Below, one piece after another: positions 5,041-7,564 of a stretch of 7,564 nt of DNA. This DNA is from Pseudomonadota bacterium (GTDB lineage: Bacteria; Pseudomonadota; Gammaproteobacteria; Burkholderiales; Burkholderiaceae_B), in NCBI GenBank assembly GCA_023422555.1, contig JAFAGQ010000031.1, forward strand, positions 1-7,564, in the 5' to 3' direction. Position numbers and translations under genes: made by a program. How positions within the stretch are numbered: the first letter of the stretch is position 1; each line of letters begins with the position of its first letter. The notes beneath the pieces were generated by a model. It made no database searches. It saw only the letters and a list, made by a program, of their open reading frames with translations, and was not told where the DNA came from.

Positions 5041-5802
5041 TTACTCTGCGCGATCGCGGGCAGCGCAGACCGGACAGTCGGGATTGCGCTCCAGATGCAG
5101 CGTCTGCCACTGCATGCTCAGCGCATCCAGCATCATCAGCCGGCCCTGCAAATTCTCTCCGGCACCCAGCAATGTCTTGATGGTTTCGGCGGCTTCGACG
5201 CTGCCGATAATGCCCACCAGCGGCGCAAAGACGCCCAGCGTGGCGCAATTGTCAGGTTGCAGATTATCTGAAGGTGGAAACACACAGGCATAACACGGCG
5301 AGTCAGGGTGTCGTGTATCAAAAACCGTAACCTGCCCTGCGAAACGGATGGCAGCCGCAGAAACAAACGGTTTGCCCTGCGTCACGCAAACCTGGTTGAT
5401 CGCCTGCCGGGTATGAAAATTATCGGTGCAGTCAACGACGATATCTACATCACGCAGCAAACCCGCAAGGCGATCGCTATCGACCCTTTCCACGATCGTT
5501 TCCGTTACGCAGTGCGGGTTGATTTGCTCGATGGCCTTGCGCGCAGACTCCGCTTTGCTCTGGCCGATGCGATCCGTCGTATGGATGATCTGGCGCTGCA
5601 GATTCGATAGCTCAACCATGTCATCATCGACCAGCACGAGGCGACCAATGCCTGCCGAAGCCAGATATGCGGCAGCCGGCGATCCCAGACCGCCAAGCCC
5701 TAAAATGAGTACGGAACTGCGCAGCAACTTCTCCTGACCTTCGATGCCGATGGCATCCAGCATCAGGTGACGCGCATAGCGCAGCAGCTGCTCGTCATCC
5801 AT
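5041..5802 (-). CDS. moeB: MoeB/ThiF-type sulfur-carrier adenylyltransferase
   Basis: A 253-residue cytosolic E1-like enzyme that uses ATP to adenylate the C-terminal glycine of a ubiquitin-like sulfur carrier (MoaD for molybdopterin, ThiS for thiamine). Visible motifs are the N-terminal RYARH (8-12), the nucleotide loop GLGGLGS (35-41), acidic D59-D61, N67-Q69-R70, K83 and DCTDNF (124-129). Two zinc-binding CxxC pairs are present, C170/C173 and C243/C246. C186 in NCATLGVFAPLVGIIG matches the conserved cysteine of this family. Length and motifs match E. coli MoeB (249 residues), and there is no C-terminal rhodanese domain. MoeB and ThiF cannot be separated with certainty, so the symbol is tentative. 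The start ATG at 5802 is 2 nt after the ctpA stop, with AGGA (5814-5811) inside the ctpA end, so translation is probably coupled. Stop is TAA at 5043-5041. Confidence 0.93.
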   Translation of the reverse strand: MDDEQLLRYARHLMLDAIGIEGQEKLLRSSVLILGLGGLGSPAAAYLASAGIGRLVLVDDDMVELSNLQRQIIHTTDRIGQSKAESARKAIEQINPHCVTETIVERVDSDRLAGLLRDVDIVVDCTDNFHTRQAINQVCVTQGKPFVSAAAIRFAGQVTVFDTRHPDSPCYACVFPPSDNLQPDNCATLGVFAPLVGIIGSVEAAETIKTLLGAGENLQGRLMMLDALSMQWQTLHLERNPDCPVCAARDRAE

Positions 5803-5804
5803 TG

Positions 5805-7466
5805 TTATTTTCCTGACCCAGTCCCGGCTTTATCATCAGGACTGACCTTGTCTGCCGGGGCCTTGCGATCCGCTGGTGCTGCCGGTGCGGGCTCGGCCTT
5901 GTCGCGTTCACGCGCGTCGTCAGGCTCGTTTCCCGCGGGTTTGCCATCATCTGCCTTACTTGCCTCGGTCGGCTTTTTGGCAGTCTCATCAATGGATTTT
6001 TTCTCGGCCTGTTGCTCTTCTTTGCTCAATGTTTTCTCGGCCACCGGTGCACCGCCCTTGACGGGTTTGCCCTCAAGTTTGTTGATGGCCTGCGCCAGTT
6101 GAAAATCTTCCGGCGAGCCAAATTCAAATACTTCCTGTTCTTCGGCCGATTCGTCCGATTTGAGCGATGTCGTTCCCTTGACCTCTCCGTCTTTGCCAGC
6201 CTGATCATTGCTCAGATGCTCGGCAAGATCTGCTTCCCTGGGGAAACTGAACAGATCACCTTTTTCTGTATCGGTCACGACCACGTCCGGCACAATACCT
6301 GTTGCCTGTATGGACCGGCCCGATGGCGTAAAGTAACGGGCTGTTGTGAGTTTCAGCGCCGTATTGTCGTCCAGCGGCATGACTACCTGCACAGAGCCCT
6401 TGCCAAAGCTGCGATTACCCATAATGGTTGCGCGCTTGTGATCCTGCAGGGCGCCCGCTACGATTTCAGACGCAGAAGCCGAGCCCACGTTGATCAGCAC
6501 AACCATAGGCACGGTTCTTGTCCATGACGGCAGGTCTTTCAGATAATCCTTGGCGTTGTGTACATAATCAGCCGGATTCGCCTTGAAGACATGAGACTCC
6601 TGATCGATGCGCGATTTGGTGGACACAACGTTGACGCCAGGCTTAAGGAATGCCGCAGACACGCCGATAGCACCCGTCAGCAGACCGCCCGGATCATTAC
6701 GCAGATCCAGCACCAGCCCTTTGACCTTTCCTTTGGCATCCAGATCTTTCAGCTGTTTGGCCAGATCGGGACCGGTACGTTCCTGGAACTGCGACACGCG
6801 GATGTAGGCAATGCCATCCTGCAGCATTTTGCTGCGCACGCTCTGTACCTTGATGACGGCACGGACCAGATCGAAATCAAGCTGTTTGCCCGTAGAAGGA
6901 CGGCTGACCGACAGTTTGATAGCACTGCCGACATCGCCTCTGAGGTTTTTCACCACATCGTTCAGCGGTTTGCCCTCCATGCTTTCACCGTTAATCCGGG
7001 TGATGATGTCGCCGGGCATGATCCCTGCCTTGGCGGCGGGCGTGTCTTCAATGGGCGATATGATTTTGACGAAACCTTTTTCGGGCCCGATCTCTATGCC
7101 CAGACCACCGAATTCACCGTCGGTAGAGGCGCGCATGTCTTCATATTCGAGCTCATCCAGATACGCGGAATGCGGATCCAGATCCTGAACCATACCTTTG
7201 ATGGCCGATTCAATCAGCTTCTGGTCTGAAACAGGTTCAACGTAATTGTTCTTGATGGCGGCATAAATGCGCGCAAACCGCTGTAGTTCTGCAAACGGCA
7301 GCGATTCCTCGGCTGGCAGCGGGGTGTGAAGTTCAGGTGCGGGGATCTGACGTTCGGACTTGACCGGTTTGGTCTGCGAAAGCGCAAGGGGCGAGTAGAC
7401 GACCGCAGCTTGTATCAAGCCGATGGTAATCAAGGTAGTCAACTGGCGAACTGCAAACAATTTCAT
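5805..7466 (-). CDS. ctpA: Carboxyl-terminal processing protease, S41 family
   Basis: A 553-residue periplasmic serine protease with a Ser/Lys dyad. Residues 1-30 form a signal peptide (K2, R7, hydrophobic 10-29, likely cut after A-L-S30). A short helical region follows (58-110, with DLDPHSAYLD at 95-104). The PDZ domain spans about 115-190 (GGLGIEIG and AAKAGIMPGDIITRING). The catalytic domain spans about 195-400. S331 in GSASASEIVAGAL is the nucleophile, K356 in SFGKGSVQ the general base and Q360 the third residue, with the 25- and 4-residue spacings of the family. Residues about 470-553 are a disordered-looking tail rich in K, E, D, A and P. CtpA-type enzymes trim or degrade envelope proteins, including murein hydrolases. 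The start ATG at 7466 has only a weak GGA site 7 nt upstream. It follows an EnvC-like gene by 29 nt and precedes moeB by 2 nt, so it is probably the middle gene of an operon. Confidence 0.96.
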   Translation of the reverse strand: MKLFAVRQLTTLITIGLIQAAVVYSPLALSQTKPVKSERQIPAPELHTPLPAEESLPFAELQRFARIYAAIKNNYVEPVSDQKLIESAIKGMVQDLDPHSAYLDELEYEDMRASTDGEFGGLGIEIGPEKGFVKIISPIEDTPAAKAGIMPGDIITRINGESMEGKPLNDVVKNLRGDVGSAIKLSVSRPSTGKQLDFDLVRAVIKVQSVRSKMLQDGIAYIRVSQFQERTGPDLAKQLKDLDAKGKVKGLVLDLRNDPGGLLTGAIGVSAAFLKPGVNVVSTKSRIDQESHVFKANPADYVHNAKDYLKDLPSWTRTVPMVVLINVGSASASEIVAGALQDHKRATIMGNRSFGKGSVQVVMPLDDNTALKLTTARYFTPSGRSIQATGIVPDVVVTDTEKGDLFSFPREADLAEHLSNDQAGKDGEVKGTTSLKSDESAEEQEVFEFGSPEDFQLAQAINKLEGKPVKGGAPVAEKTLSKEEQQAEKKSIDETAKKPTEASKADDGKPAGNEPDDARERDKAEPAPAAPADRKAPADKVSPDDKAGTGSGK

Positions 7467-7495
7467 AGCGTATTCCGGAAAGTTGCCGGGCGCCG

Positions 7496-7564
7496 TTACC
7501 GGGCCAGCCAGCTCATGGGATCTACGGGCGCAGACCCTTTTCTGATTTCAAAATAAAGGCCGGG
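7496..7564 (-). CDS. EnvC-like M23 peptidase family protein, C-terminal fragment
   Basis: The right edge holds the last 22 codons and TAA stop (7498-7496) of a minus-strand gene. The residues read PGLYFEIRKGSAPVDPMSWL and then AR. The LYFEIRKGSAPVDPMSWL pattern is the characteristic end of the LytM/M23 domain of EnvC-type murein hydrolase activators, where the FEIR strand is followed by a proline-containing N/DPxxWL end. EnvC acts in the periplasm to switch on amidases that split septal peptidoglycan. It lies 29 nt upstream of ctpA on the same strand, an arrangement I recall as common in Burkholderiales (envC-ctpA-moeB). The catalytic or degenerate status of the domain cannot be judged because the rest lies outside the window. 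NlpD-type proteins end similarly, so the exact paralogue is open. Confidence 0.8.
   Translation of the reverse strand, partial: PGLYFEIRKGSAPVDPMSWLAR

Noticed and set aside
1..7564. Mobile elements, CRISPR arrays, tRNA or rRNA genes, phage or defence genes
   Set aside because: No transposase, integrase, regular spaced repeats, tRNA-like folds or rRNA motifs were seen; the window is filled by housekeeping genes with short gaps.

Overview
The window looks like core chromosome of a betaproteobacterium in the order Burkholderiales, most likely an Alcaligenaceae relative (Bordetella/Advenella-like). This rests on my recognition of the protein sequences (AtpE, AtpB and the envC-ctpA-moeB order) and not on a database search. 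Coding density is high, all genes look intact, and no mobile element, CRISPR array, tRNA or rRNA is visible.

Left part (1-2179, minus strand): the start of the F1Fo ATP synthase operon, transcribed leftwards in the order atpI, atpB (subunit a), atpE (subunit c), atpF (subunit b). atpF is cut by the left edge, with 14 full codons after a GTG start. A good sigma70-type promoter lies just upstream of atpI. The intercistronic gaps are not bland. Three stem-loops lie between atpE and atpF. An A/U-rich leader precedes the atpE Shine-Dalgarno site. An 8-bp hairpin precedes atpB. These could set the high c-subunit dose, though that is inference.

Middle (2197-4912): a minus-strand short-chain enoyl-CoA hydratase (crotonase family, both catalytic glutamates present). 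It is divergent from a plus-strand family M61 metallopeptidase with a C-terminal PDZ domain. The 166-bp region between the two start codons holds an 8-bp-arm inverted repeat between plausible back-to-back promoters.

Right part (5041-7564, minus strand): an apparent operon read leftwards. It contains the last 22 codons of an EnvC-like M23 murein hydrolase activator, ctpA (exported S41 PDZ protease with a long charged tail), and, 2 nt later, a MoeB/ThiF-type sulfur-carrier adenylyltransferase. The M61 gene and the moeB-like gene converge on a 128-bp gap in which I see no convincing terminator.

I found no new multi-gene system. The most unusual points are a c subunit two residues short in the glycine-rich helix 1, the structured atpE-atpF gap, the inverted repeat between the divergent promoters, and a tiny leader ORF that overlaps the atpI start and resembles it.
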